Positions 9,238 to 15,698 of a stretch of DNA of 57,278 nucleotides are shown in pieces. The notes under the pieces were generated by a model. The model was not told the DNA's origin and made no database searches. It saw only the letters and a program-made list of their open reading frames with translations. The position numbers and the translations under genes are program-made. Position 1 is the stretch's first letter; the number at the start of each line of letters is the position of its first letter. The stretch covers positions 1 through 57,278 of the forward strand of contig NZ_JAUQSY010000024.1 of NCBI RefSeq assembly GCF_030580865.1, given 5' to 3'. The DNA comes from Hymenobacter aranciens (GTDB lineage: Bacteria > Bacteroidota > Bacteroidia > Cytophagales > Hymenobacteraceae).

Positions 9238-10086
9238 ATGGCAGACCAAGACCACAAATGGGATGTTTTCATTTCTTATGCCTCAGAGGATAGGGCAGAA
9301 TTAGCCGGGCCTTTAGCAGAGAGGCTAGCTAGCTTTGGCGTAAAGGTTTGGTTCGATAAGTTTGAACTTCGTATTGGTGATAGTTTGCGTGAGCGCATAG
9401 ATGAAGGACTGTCACAAAGCCGGTATGGCATTGTGATTCTATCACCTGCCTTCTTTAGCAAACACTATCCTGTCCGAGAACTGAATGGTTTATCGCAACT
9501 CGAGATAAACGGAGAAAAAGTGCTACTTCCTATTTGGAAGGATGTATCTGACCAAGAAGTGCGCAAATTCTCACCGCCACTGGCAGATAGAGTAGCATTG
9601 ACTTTCGACAGGGGAATTGATGTTATTACCTCTGAGATTGTTCAGAAGGTACGTCCTGACATCTTAGAAGATGTTAAAAAAAGGCTTGCCGAGCATATTA
9701 GCCTGCATAAGACCAAATCCGGACATGAAATAATCAGAGCAGCCGCTCAAGCTAACATGGTAACCCATGTTAACGAAGACCCCAATAATGCTATTGAGGT
9801 CAAACTTATTGGTGAGTTTTTACAGGGTGTCGAAGAGATTGCCGATGTGCATGACCTCATGACTGTAGAGCAGCGAGTTCAACTTGGTGTTGATATGACA
9901 CAAGAGATTGAGCGGCTAGCAGAGAACGGTTGGAGCGTATACATGGCTCCCGTGCCTGCATCCATTGTGTTAAGTGGGAAGAAGGTCAAGATGAAAGGGC
10001 TAGCCGTGGCTGTAGTGCGTTCTGATTGCGAAAGCATTACACACCGAGAAGACCGGTTCTTCATTTATAGGAAACCCAACAATTAG
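9238..10086 (+). CDS. TIR-domain protein, candidate prophage-borne defence effector
   Basis: 282 residues. Residues 8-~130 are a TIR domain: WDVFISYASEDR (first strand and AB loop), VKVWFDKFELRIGDSLRERI (residues 35-54, with E43 at the position of the catalytic glutamate of NAD-cleaving TIR enzymes, and the GDSL turn at 47-50), and YGIVILSPAFFSKHYP. Residues ~135-282 form a second region I cannot assign. It is not a recognised sensor such as SIR2, STING, SAVED or TPR; it is mixed alpha/beta with a charged C-terminus. TIR domains in bacterial defence degrade NAD+ or make cyclic-ADP-ribose signals on infection. The gene is visibly AT-richer than both neighbours, has its own leader and sits between phage structural genes and recombinases, a usual cargo position. 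Function in defence is inferred. Confidence 0.85.
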   Translation: MADQDHKWDVFISYASEDRAELAGPLAERLASFGVKVWFDKFELRIGDSLRERIDEGLSQSRYGIVILSPAFFSKHYPVRELNGLSQLEINGEKVLLPIWKDVSDQEVRKFSPPLADRVALTFDRGIDVITSEIVQKVRPDILEDVKKRLAEHISLHKTKSGHEIIRAAAQANMVTHVNEDPNNAIEVKLIGEFLQGVEEIADVHDLMTVEQRVQLGVDMTQEIERLAENGWSVYMAPVPASIVLSGKKVKMKGLAVAVVRSDCESITHREDRFFIYRKPNN

Positions 10087-10091
10087 ACTTT

Positions 10092-10667
10092 ATGACCGCC
10101 GCCCTCTACGCCCGCGTCAGTACCCGCGACAAGGGCCAGACCAACGACAACCAGCTCCACGAGCTGCGGGCCTTTGCCGAGCGGCTGGGCTATACCATCT
10201 ATCAGGAGTACTGCGACCAGGAAAGCGGCGGCACCGCCGAGCGCCCCGCGTTCCAGCAGTTATTTCTCGACGCCCACCAGCGGCGCTTCGACGTGGTGCT
10301 GTTCTGGAGCCTCGACCGCTTCAGCCGCGAGGGCGTGACCGAAACCCTGAACCACTTGCAGCGCCTGGGCGCGGCCGGGGTGCAGTTCAAGTCCTTCACC
10401 GAGCAGTACCTCGACAGCACCGGCGTGTTCAAGGATGCCATCGTGGCTATCCTGGCCGCCATTGCCAAGCAGGAGCGCGTGCGCTTCTCTGAGCGCATCA
10501 AGGCCGGGCAGGCCCGCAGCAGCAAGAAGCCGGGGCGGCCCACGCTCCCCGCGGCGAAGGTGGCTGAGCTACGCCGGTTGCGCGAGGAAGGGTTGAGCTT
10601 TAAGAAAATTCAGGTAGTGACCGGGGTGCCGGTGGCTACGATGCACAAGTACATAGCTAACAATTAG
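10092..10667 (+). CDS. Small serine recombinase (resolvase/invertase family)
   Basis: 191 residues. The N-terminal catalytic domain starts MTAALYARVSTRD, with S10 as the nucleophile in the Y-A-R-V-S motif. It continues with DQESGGTAERPAFQQL and VVLFWSLDRFSREG, the conserved SLDRFSR segment. The long E helix contains AIAKQERVRFSERIKAG, and residues ~145-191 form a helix-turn-helix of the Hin type (KKPGRPTL, then EEGLSFKKIQVVTGVPVATMHKYI). Size and layout fit small resolvases or invertases, not large serine integrases. It starts 5 bases after the TIR gene and is GC-rich again, so the two may be co-transcribed although their composition differs. It could resolve or invert DNA within the element; no target site could be identified. 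Confidence 0.9.
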   Translation: MTAALYARVSTRDKGQTNDNQLHELRAFAERLGYTIYQEYCDQESGGTAERPAFQQLFLDAHQRRFDVVLFWSLDRFSREGVTETLNHLQRLGAAGVQFKSFTEQYLDSTGVFKDAIVAILAAIAKQERVRFSERIKAGQARSSKKPGRPTLPAAKVAELRRLREEGLSFKKIQVVTGVPVATMHKYIANN

Positions 10668-10753
10668 CTATGCCGTTTTTAAAGCTCTCTAAAGTAAAAC
10701 GGCATCTTTTAGTTAAGAACACCAGTAAGAATTGTCTTCCCATTATTTCCCCA

Positions 10754-11290
10754 ATGCCATTATCTGAAGAGGAGTTGGTAGAACGCCTAATTGCGCGCGA
10801 TGAGCAGGCAATGACTGCTTTTTACAACGAGCATCACAAGCCGCTGTACACGGTGATTTTCCGGTTGGTCCGTAACGCGGAAACAACTGAAGATGTGTTA
10901 CAAGAGGGATTGGTAAAGCTTTGGCAGACTATAAAACTGTATGACGCGACGAAGGGCCGTTTATTTACCTGGGCCACGAGGATTTGCTGTAATGTGGCGA
11001 TTGACTATTTGCGGAGCAAGCGGCACCGGATGGCAATACGTACGCAGCCGCTGGAGGACAGTCCCGTTGATTCTTATAGCTCTTCCGATGGCTTTCAGCC
11101 CGAGACAGTTGGCATTAAGGAACTAGTGCAGCAGCTACCACTGCCCGCTGCTCATTTGCAACTGCTGGATTTATTATACATTCAAGGATTTACCCAAGTA
11201 GAAGCAGCGGAAGAAATGCAGATTCCCTTAGGCACGGTGAAGACGTGGACAACGAAAGCAAAGAAGTTTCTGGCACGCCTGGATTCGTGA
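10754..11290 (+). CDS. ECF-type sigma-70 family RNA polymerase sigma factor
   Basis: 178 residues from ATG 10754. The same frame is open from 10670, but homology begins at MPLSEEELVERLIARDEQAM. Region 2 covers ~12-85 (FYNEHHKPLYTVIFRLVRNAETTEDVLQEGLVKLW, then FTWATRICCNVAIDYLRSKRH). Region 4 covers ~125-175 (LLDLLYIQGFTQVEAAEEM, then PLGTVKTWTTKAKKFL, a helix-turn-helix). It directs RNA polymerase to specific promoters. No anti-sigma gene is adjacent, unlike most ECF pairs. The gene lies in the cargo zone of the phage-like element and is less GC-rich than the flanking genes, so it may control element genes or alter host expression; this is inference. Confidence 0.88.
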   Translation: MPLSEEELVERLIARDEQAMTAFYNEHHKPLYTVIFRLVRNAETTEDVLQEGLVKLWQTIKLYDATKGRLFTWATRICCNVAIDYLRSKRHRMAIRTQPLEDSPVDSYSSSDGFQPETVGIKELVQQLPLPAAHLQLLDLLYIQGFTQVEAAEEMQIPLGTVKTWTTKAKKFLARLDS

Positions 11291-11315
11291 GAATATTACA
11301 CCACTAGTTATAGGA

Positions 11316-11339
11316 GCCCGGCCCACCAGCCGGGCTTTT
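11316..11339 (+). terminator. Terminator after the sigma factor gene
   Basis: A 7-bp GC stem GCCCGGC / GCCGGGC with a 6-base loop and a TTTT tail, 26 bases after the stop. The rest of 11340-11582 is AT-richer, contains no convincing gene, and includes an imperfect hairpin around 11407-11447 (CCACTC ... GAGTGG) of unknown role. Confidence 0.75.
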
Positions 11340-11582
11340 CCATGCCCCCATTTCTCACCAGTGAAAAATAACTCCTACCTTCGTCCCGCTAAACATCATG
11401 GTGGACGACTGCCACTCAAAACCTAGTCGGGGCTTTTCGAGTGGCATTCCTATGTCAAGGCGTTTCTCAACCACGGCAAAGGTTGGGCAGAGGGGGGTAT
11501 CCGTGAGGACCCCAGACAATCACTTCACCGTGATGTTTAGCACCTGTGTCCCAACCGATGCCGTGCTTTGTTTTTGGTTGTC

Positions 11583-11828
11583 ATGCTAAACACCAAACAA
11601 GCCATTACCGCCCCCAGCCTGCGCGTGCTCAGGAAGCCGCTGCAGGAATTCTTTGACCGGGTCAGCGCACCCGTCAACCTGAGCCTGACGCTCAACCGCC
11701 TCATCTTCGATTCGCTCCTGCGGCAGACCACCTTCCTGCCCGACGAACTCGAAAACCTCCACGCCCTGCTCGACCTGCTGCTCGTGTGCCAGGCCCTATC
11801 CGGTGCCACCATCGTCGCGGAAGCATGA
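11583..11828 (+). CDS. Small unknown protein, paralogue of the product of 12417-12647
   Basis: 81 residues starting at ATG 11583; the frame extends to TTG 11568 but ATG is preferred. The C-terminal half (NRLIFDSLLRQTTFLPDEL followed by HALLDLLLVCQAL) aligns with the C-terminal half of the 76-residue protein at 12417 (RRIFFEFLRTGSTLTDDEI, then CHAIADLLAEL), so the two share a small helical module. Its stop overlaps the start of the next ORF (ATGA). No function is recognised; small helical proteins in this position of a phage element are often regulators or modulators, but nothing here shows it. Confidence 0.6.
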   Translation: MLNTKQAITAPSLRVLRKPLQEFFDRVSAPVNLSLTLNRLIFDSLLRQTTFLPDELENLHALLDLLLVCQALSGATIVAEA

Positions 11829-12121
11829 AGCGCCCCTTCTTCCTCCGCCCCCGGCTCCGCCACGACGAGGCCAGCCTCATCGCCCAACTGGCCCTCACCA
11901 GCAGCATCCCCGCCCGCCAGCTCGAAGAGCTCCGCTACCTACTGCGCCGCTTCACCCCGGCCCGCATCCTGGCCGCCATCCACCAGGCCTCGGCCGACTT
12001 TGCCGACGCCGGTGGCCCCGACTGGCCCCGCACCCGCCGCGACGAAGACGCTTACTTTCTGCTGCTCGACGGCCTGCAATCCCTCACCAGGGTGTACACC
12101 TACCTCCCCCTGGCGGCTTGA
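11825..12121 (+). CDS. Small unknown protein, middle gene of a three-gene micro-operon
   Basis: 98 residues, basic N-terminus (MKRPFFLRPRLRHDE) followed by helices (SLIAQLALTSSIPARQLEELRYLL). ATG 11825 overlaps the preceding stop, which is strong support for this frame against the longer upstream extension. The next ORF starts 2 bases after its stop. No domain is recognised. Confidence 0.6.
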   Translation: MKRPFFLRPRLRHDEASLIAQLALTSSIPARQLEELRYLLRRFTPARILAAIHQASADFADAGGPDWPRTRRDEDAYFLLLDGLQSLTRVYTYLPLAA

Positions 12122-12123
12122 GC

Positions 12124-12309
12124 ATGGACCAGCAACCCCTGCCCCCGCCCCTGGTCGAGCCCATCTTCGTCGATGACGTGACGATGGACCAATTCTTCCA
12201 ACGCTACAACCTGCACCCGCTGACCCCGGTCAGCAAATTCGAGTTTCAGCTCGTGATGATAGCCGCCGCCCTCGAGCAGCGCATCCGTGAGCTCGACCCC
12301 GATGTGTAA
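12124..12309 (+). CDS. Small unknown protein (61 aa)
   Basis: 61 residues, acidic and proline-rich at the N-terminus (MDQQPLPPPLVEPIFVDD), ending in a helix (FEFQLVMIAAALEQRIREL). I place the start at ATG 12124, two bases after the preceding stop, because the upstream part of the open frame overlaps that gene completely. A terminator follows 12 bases after the stop. Function unknown. Confidence 0.5.
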   Translation: MDQQPLPPPLVEPIFVDDVTMDQFFQRYNLHPLTPVSKFEFQLVMIAAALEQRIRELDPDV

Positions 12310-12317
12310 GTTGTAAC

Positions 12318-12349
12318 AAAAAGCCCCGGCCGACTCCGGGGCTTTTTTT
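12318..12349 (+). terminator. Terminator of the small-ORF operon
   Basis: AGCCCCGG/CCGGGGCT stem with a 5-base-class loop, preceded by an A run and followed by seven T. It closes the operon 11583-12309. Confidence 0.85.
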
Positions 12350-12416
12350 ATGCGCTGTTGCGAGGCTCAATTTTTGCCCTGTCAGCCGCTTACAATCATC
12401 TTTTTCCTACCAATTC

Positions 12417-12647
12417 ATGCAAACGGATAGAGTCAATGAACAGCAAACGCTTCCCGCTTTTACGCCAGCCGTAGAGAAGTATTATGCACTGGTCGACAAT
12501 CCTTACGCCTCATCTACCCTGGCGCGGCGCATCTTTTTCGAGTTCCTACGCACCGGCAGTACCCTTACTGACGACGAAATCCAGACCTGCCACGCCATCG
12601 CCGACCTGCTGGCCGAGCTGGAGCAGGCCCGTCGCCACTCCCTCTGA
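12417..12647 (+). CDS. Small unknown protein, paralogue of the product of 11583-11828
   Basis: 76 residues. The first 25 are polar (MQTDRVNEQQTLPAFTPAVE). Residues ~33-70 share a helical module with the 81-residue protein upstream (see that entry). It lies between two terminators, so it is transcribed alone. Function unknown. It faces the integrase gene, with which it shares a hairpin terminator at 12653-12679. Confidence 0.55.
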   Translation: MQTDRVNEQQTLPAFTPAVEKYYALVDNPYASSTLARRIFFEFLRTGSTLTDDEIQTCHAIADLLAELEQARRHSL

Positions 12648-12652
12648 CAAAA

Positions 12653-12679
12653 AGCCCTGGCACCTGCCAGGGCTTTTTT
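12653..12679. terminator. Bidirectional terminator between the 76-aa ORF and the integrase
   Basis: AGCCCTGG...CCAGGGCT stem, with A residues on the left and six T on the right, placed between the convergent ends of the two genes. It overlaps the last bases of the integrase stop codon region. Confidence 0.8.
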
Positions 12680-13997
12680 AGGCGTGCAGGGCATCCAGCC
12701 GGTCAATTTCGGCCTGCTTCATCTTCGCATCGACGTGGACGTATTTCATCGTCATCGTCAGGTGCTTGTGCCCCATCAGCTTTTGCAGCACTTCCACCTT
12801 GCCCCCTTGCCGCGAAAAGTGCGTGGCGAACGTCTCCCGGCCCACGTGGTGGTGCAGCTTGGTTTTGATGCCCAGGGCCGCCCCTATTTTCCGCAGCTTG
12901 GTGTTCGTCGCCTGGTCGGCGTACAAGTGAAAGCCGGCGCATTCGTTTTCGCGCTGGCTGTCCTGCAAATAGCCCAGGGCCTTTTTGGTGATGGGCAGCA
13001 CTAGGTCTTTCTCATCGTGCTGGTAGGTTTTGTGGGGCATCAGCTCCATCAGCTGCCCTTCAATCTTCATCTTGCCCACTTGCTTCAGGTCGCCCAGCCG
13101 GAGGCCGCAGTGGCAGCTAAAAAGGAATTTCTGCAGCACCCGCCGCTGCCACGAGCGCGGCACCTGCTGCGTGTAGTGGTGCTCGAGTAGCGCCAGTTCA
13201 TCTTCGCTCAGCGCCTTCCACTTCCCATCCACGCGCTTATTCACGAAGTACTCGTAGGGGTCTTCAAACGCAATTTTATCCCGCCTCGCCAGCGTCAGGT
13301 ACGCTTTTATATTGCGGTGGCGCCCCGAGCGGGTGTTGGTGCAGCTCTTGTGCACGCTTTTCATCCACGAGTCGAAGTCGCCCGCGAAATCGTGGGTAAA
13401 TGAGTTAAACGGCAGCGGCACGTGCGGCGTGCCTGCTGGCCGGCCGGCATGGTAGCCCCGCCCCCACGGCTTGTGCTTGCGCGGGTTTTGCAGGTAAATC
13501 AGGTATTCCTGCAGCTTATACAGGGTCGAGAGGTGTTTTTTCTTCGTCGACTCGGATATCTGCCCCAGCCGCCAGCGCTTGGTGATGCGCTTCTCCATGT
13601 ACTCCAGGAAGTCGGCCCGGCTGGCGCTGCTGTTGTATTCCCGCTGAAACTCGTCCACCGTAAGGAACTGGCCATTGAGGTGGTAACGCCGGGCCACCGC
13701 GTTGGCATCTCCCAGGGCTTTGCCGATAATCAGATTATTGTGCTCAGCCGCGGCCGCCAGGTCTGGCCCCACCGCCGCCTGCAGATTTTGCAGGGCTTCG
13801 TCATACCCCTTCTTCCGCCTGGCCGTGGGCAGCCGCACCAGGCAGTAGCCGGCCCCGGCATCAAACAAGGCCTCGGGCCAGGAGAAGCCCAGGGGCAGGT
13901 GCAGCGTTTTTCGATTCAGGATAATCTGGAGCCGGGCCGTGTTCAATCCGTTCTTCTGCGCCGGCGTTCGGAGGTTGATTGTGGCTGAAAAATTCAC
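12678..13997 (-). CDS. Tyrosine recombinase / phage integrase
   Basis: 439 residues. Residues 1-~110 are an arm-binding-like N-terminal region typical of Bacteroidota integrases (INLRTPAQKNGLNTARLQI). Residues ~115-250 are a core-binding, SAM-like domain. The catalytic domain runs from ~260. Active-site residues are visible: R300 (FSCHCGLRLGDL), K323 (MPHKTYQ), H384 and R387 (HHHVGRETFATHF), H410 (KLMGHKHL) and nucleophile Y419 (TMTMKYVHV). Only a GTG start (13997) is available; the upstream ATG frame stops at once. The gene reads away from tRNA-Arg, whose 3' end is 110 bases from its start, the usual arrangement for elements that integrate into a tRNA 3' end. Two TGTCAAACA direct repeats lie just upstream. 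Confidence 0.95.
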   Translation of the reverse strand: MNFSATINLRTPAQKNGLNTARLQIILNRKTLHLPLGFSWPEALFDAGAGYCLVRLPTARRKKGYDEALQNLQAAVGPDLAAAAEHNNLIIGKALGDANAVARRYHLNGQFLTVDEFQREYNSSASRADFLEYMEKRITKRWRLGQISESTKKKHLSTLYKLQEYLIYLQNPRKHKPWGRGYHAGRPAGTPHVPLPFNSFTHDFAGDFDSWMKSVHKSCTNTRSGRHRNIKAYLTLARRDKIAFEDPYEYFVNKRVDGKWKALSEDELALLEHHYTQQVPRSWQRRVLQKFLFSCHCGLRLGDLKQVGKMKIEGQLMELMPHKTYQHDEKDLVLPITKKALGYLQDSQRENECAGFHLYADQATNTKLRKIGAALGIKTKLHHHVGRETFATHFSRQGGKVEVLQKLMGHKHLTMTMKYVHVDAKMKQAEIDRLDALHA

Positions 13998-13998
13998 G

Positions 13999-14018
13999 TG
14001 TCAAACATTTGTCAAACA
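13999..14018. repeat. 9-bp direct repeats (TGTCAAACA) beside the integrase start
   Basis: TGTCAAACA occurs at 13999-14007 and 14010-14018, 11 bases apart (one helical turn), between the integrase start and the tRNA-Arg 3' end. Spacing and place fit integrase arm-type sites or an operator controlling the integrase. This is inferred from position only. Confidence 0.4.
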
Positions 14019-14023
14019 GAAAC

Positions 14024-14089
14024 GCCAAAACCCCCATCGAAAACCTGCATTTCCAAGCTGGAATGCGGGTTCCCGATGAGGGTTTTGGC
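14024..14089. repeat. 66-bp imperfect palindrome between integrase and tRNA-Arg
   Basis: GCCAAAACCC at 14024 pairs with GGGTTTTGGC ending at 14089; the inner parts (CATCG...CGATG, CCTGCATT...AATGCGGG) also pair with few mismatches around an apex near 14056. It can fold in either strand. It could terminate tRNA-Arg transcription or form part of the attachment region; both are possible. Confidence 0.6.
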
Positions 14090-14106
14090 TAAAAAATGGT
14101 ACTGCG

Positions 14107-14180
14107 TACCCCGTAAGGGACTCGAACCCCTGACCGTCCGCTTAGAAGGCGGATGCTCTATCCAGCTGAGCTAACGAGGC
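14107..14180 (-). tRNA. tRNA-Arg (anticodon TCT)
   Basis: Read on the minus strand the gene begins GCCTCGTTAGCTCAGC, has the anticodon stem around loop CTTCTAA (anticodon TCT) and a T arm with GGTTCGAGTCC, and ends ACGGGGTA. The acceptor stem pairs GCCTCGT with ACGGGGT, including G-U pairs. CCA is not encoded. The integrase gene lies beside its 3' end, so this tRNA is the probable attachment site, with the 3' end of the gene restored by the element. Confidence 0.95.
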
Positions 14181-14224
14181 AGAATCAGGTATCTGCGGAG
14201 AAGAACGATGGTCGGTGCAGAAAT

Positions 14225-14262
14225 AAAAAAAGTGCTCCAAGACGGCCAAGGAGCACTTTTTA
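14225..14262. terminator. Bidirectional hairpin terminator between tRNA-Pro and tRNA-Arg
   Basis: AGTGCTCC...GGAGCACT stem flanked by A residues on the left and T residues on the right. On the minus strand it would end transcription from tRNA-Ser/tRNA-Pro, which means tRNA-Arg needs its own promoter. Confidence 0.75.
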
Positions 14263-14321
14263 TAGATGACGGATTGCTGGGAAAGCTGCCATCCGTTGGC
14301 TGCGGGCAGCTCCCTGGTGTG

Positions 14322-14395
14322 TCGGGGTGGCAGGATTCGAACCTACGACCTCCTGCTCCCAAAGCAGGCGCGATACCGGGCTACGCTACACCCCG
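14322..14395 (-). tRNA. tRNA-Pro (anticodon TGG)
   Basis: Minus strand: CGGGGTGTAGCGTAGCCCGG opens the gene, the anticodon loop is TTTGGGA (anticodon TGG) within a CCTGC/GCAGG stem, the T arm carries GGTTCGAATCC, and the acceptor closes with CACCCCG plus discriminator A. All four arms pair. CCA is not encoded. Confidence 0.96.
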
Positions 14396-14405
14396 AAAAC
14401 AAATT

Positions 14406-14469
14406 ATGAGTTAAAAATTATAAGTTATGGGTCAGCTGACCAACTCATAATTCATAATTTTTAACTCAT
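14406..14469. repeat. AT-rich palindrome between tRNA-Pro and tRNA-Ser
   Basis: ATGAGTTAAAAATTAT on the left pairs with ATAATTTTTAACTCAT on the right; the inner halves pair with few mismatches around GGTCAGCTGACC. It belongs to the same style of AT-rich short-word palindromes as 18067-18140 and 35080-35175. It lies between two co-oriented tRNA genes and could act as a processing or termination structure. Confidence 0.75.
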
Positions 14470-14479
14470 CACTAAAAAC

Positions 14480-14569
<90 letters not shown>

Positions 14570-14600
14570 GGATTGGCTGCGCTCCCGTCCGAAGCGGGTG

Positions 14601-14608
14601 CAAATATA
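14601..14608 (-). promoter_or_regulatory. Candidate -7 box (TATATTTG) for the tRNA cluster
   Basis: On the minus strand TATATTTG matches TAnnTTTG and lies about 31 bases before the 5' end of tRNA-Ser, in the AT-rich part of the gap between the tRNA cluster and the Bat operon. On the plus strand the same gap has TATCTTTG at 14649-14656, a candidate -7 box for the Bat genes. Confidence 0.5.
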
Positions 14609-14648
14609 CCAGCCGAATTAAAAAATCCCATACCTCGCCGCAAAAAAT

Positions 14649-14656
14649 TATCTTTG
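14649..14656 (+). promoter_or_regulatory. Candidate -7 box (TATCTTTG) for the Bat operon
   Basis: Matches TAnnTTTG and is 68 bases before the start of the BatB gene. No clear TTG partner is seen at the right distance, so support is partial. Confidence 0.4.
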
Positions 14657-14723
14657 GGGCGAAAATATTTTCGCGGCCGGTGGGCCGGCCTTATGGCTTG
14701 GCTCCGCACTCCCTGCTACTTGC

Positions 14724-15698
14724 GTGTTGAACTGGGCGTATCCTGATTTTGTAGCCGTGGGGCTGTTTTTTTTCGTCAGCCTGCTGCTGATGGGTTTTTA
14801 CTGGCGGCGGGGCTGGCGCATTGGGCGGGCGCTGGGCCAGCGCGCCGGCCGGCTGGGCTGGAAAACGCCCCTCCGGCTTCTGGCGGGCGCGGGCTTGGGG
14901 CTCGCTTTGCTGGGCCCCTCGTGGGGCGTGAGCCAGCAGCCGGTGCGGGCGGTGGGCAAAGATGTGTGGCTGCTGGTGGATGTGTCGCGCTCAATGGACG
15001 CGACCGACGTAACGCCGAGCCGCCTGCTGCGGGCCCAGGCCGAACTGCAGCAACTGGTGGCCCAGTTTCCGGCCGACCGGCTGGGGCTGATTCTCTTCGG
15101 GGGTGAGGCGGTGGTGCAATGCCCCCTCACGCACGACCAGGAGGCCTTACGGGTATTTCTGGGCACATTGCGCACTAGCCTGCTGCCGCCCGGTGCCACC
15201 ACGCTGCGCACGCCGCTCGATATGGTATTGGATAAGCTGACGCGGAGCAGCCCGGCCAGCAATGCGGCCCGCACCACGGCGGTAGTGGTGGTGAGCGACG
15301 GCGAAGACTTTGGCGAAAACCTGGAGCCCACGCTCCACGCTCTGGCCCGCACCGGCACCCGGGTGTATGCCGTGGGGGTGGGCACGGCGGCAGGGGCTCG
15401 CATTCCCAAGCCGGGCGGGGGGCTGGTGCGCGACCAGCGCAATGAACCCGTAACCAGCCGCCTGCAGGATGCGACGCTGCTGCAGCTGGCGGCCCAAACC
15501 GGCGGACAGTACGTAGAATTGAACGATAAGCAGAACGGGGTAAGCCGGCTGACGGCGGCGCTACGCAACCTGCAGGGCCCGACGGCGCAAATCAGGAGTG
15601 TGGCCGTAGCCGACAACCGCTACCGCTGGCCGCTGGCCCTGGCACTGCTGCTGCTGGCGCTCGATGCGGTGGTAACGATACGAGTAATTCGCCCATGA
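14724..15698 (+). CDS. batB: BatB-like VWA-domain membrane protein
   Basis: 324 residues. Two N-terminal membrane segments (~8-26 and ~51-67), a VWA domain (~80-285) with an intact MIDAS D-V-S-R-S at 86-90 (VWLLVDVSRSMDATD), LGLILFGGEAVVQCPLT and VVVVSDGEDFGENL, and a C-terminal membrane helix (~305-322). This matches the Bat (Bacteroides aerotolerance) family, thought to form an inner-membrane complex with VWA domains facing the periplasm. The start is GTG 14724 (TTG 14727 is an alternative). Its stop overlaps the start of the BatC-like gene. Usually batA precedes and batD/batE follow; here tRNAs lie upstream and a thiolase downstream, so only two Bat genes are present at this site. Confidence 0.85.
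   Translation: MLNWAYPDFVAVGLFFFVSLLLMGFYWRRGWRIGRALGQRAGRLGWKTPLRLLAGAGLGLALLGPSWGVSQQPVRAVGKDVWLLVDVSRSMDATDVTPSRLLRAQAELQQLVAQFPADRLGLILFGGEAVVQCPLTHDQEALRVFLGTLRTSLLPPGATTLRTPLDMVLDKLTRSSPASNAARTTAVVVVSDGEDFGENLEPTLHALARTGTRVYAVGVGTAAGARIPKPGGGLVRDQRNEPVTSRLQDATLLQLAAQTGGQYVELNDKQNGVSRLTAALRNLQGPTAQIRSVAVADNRYRWPLALALLLLALDAVVTIRVIRP

Noticed and set aside
9238..10086. Complete Thoeris system
   Set aside because: No ThsA-type (SIR2/STALD) partner is next to the TIR gene.
11398..11589. 63-codon open frame between the sigma factor gene and the small-ORF operon
   Set aside because: Poor coding character (many S, R and C in mixed order), no start context and no similarity to neighbours; the region carries a hairpin instead.
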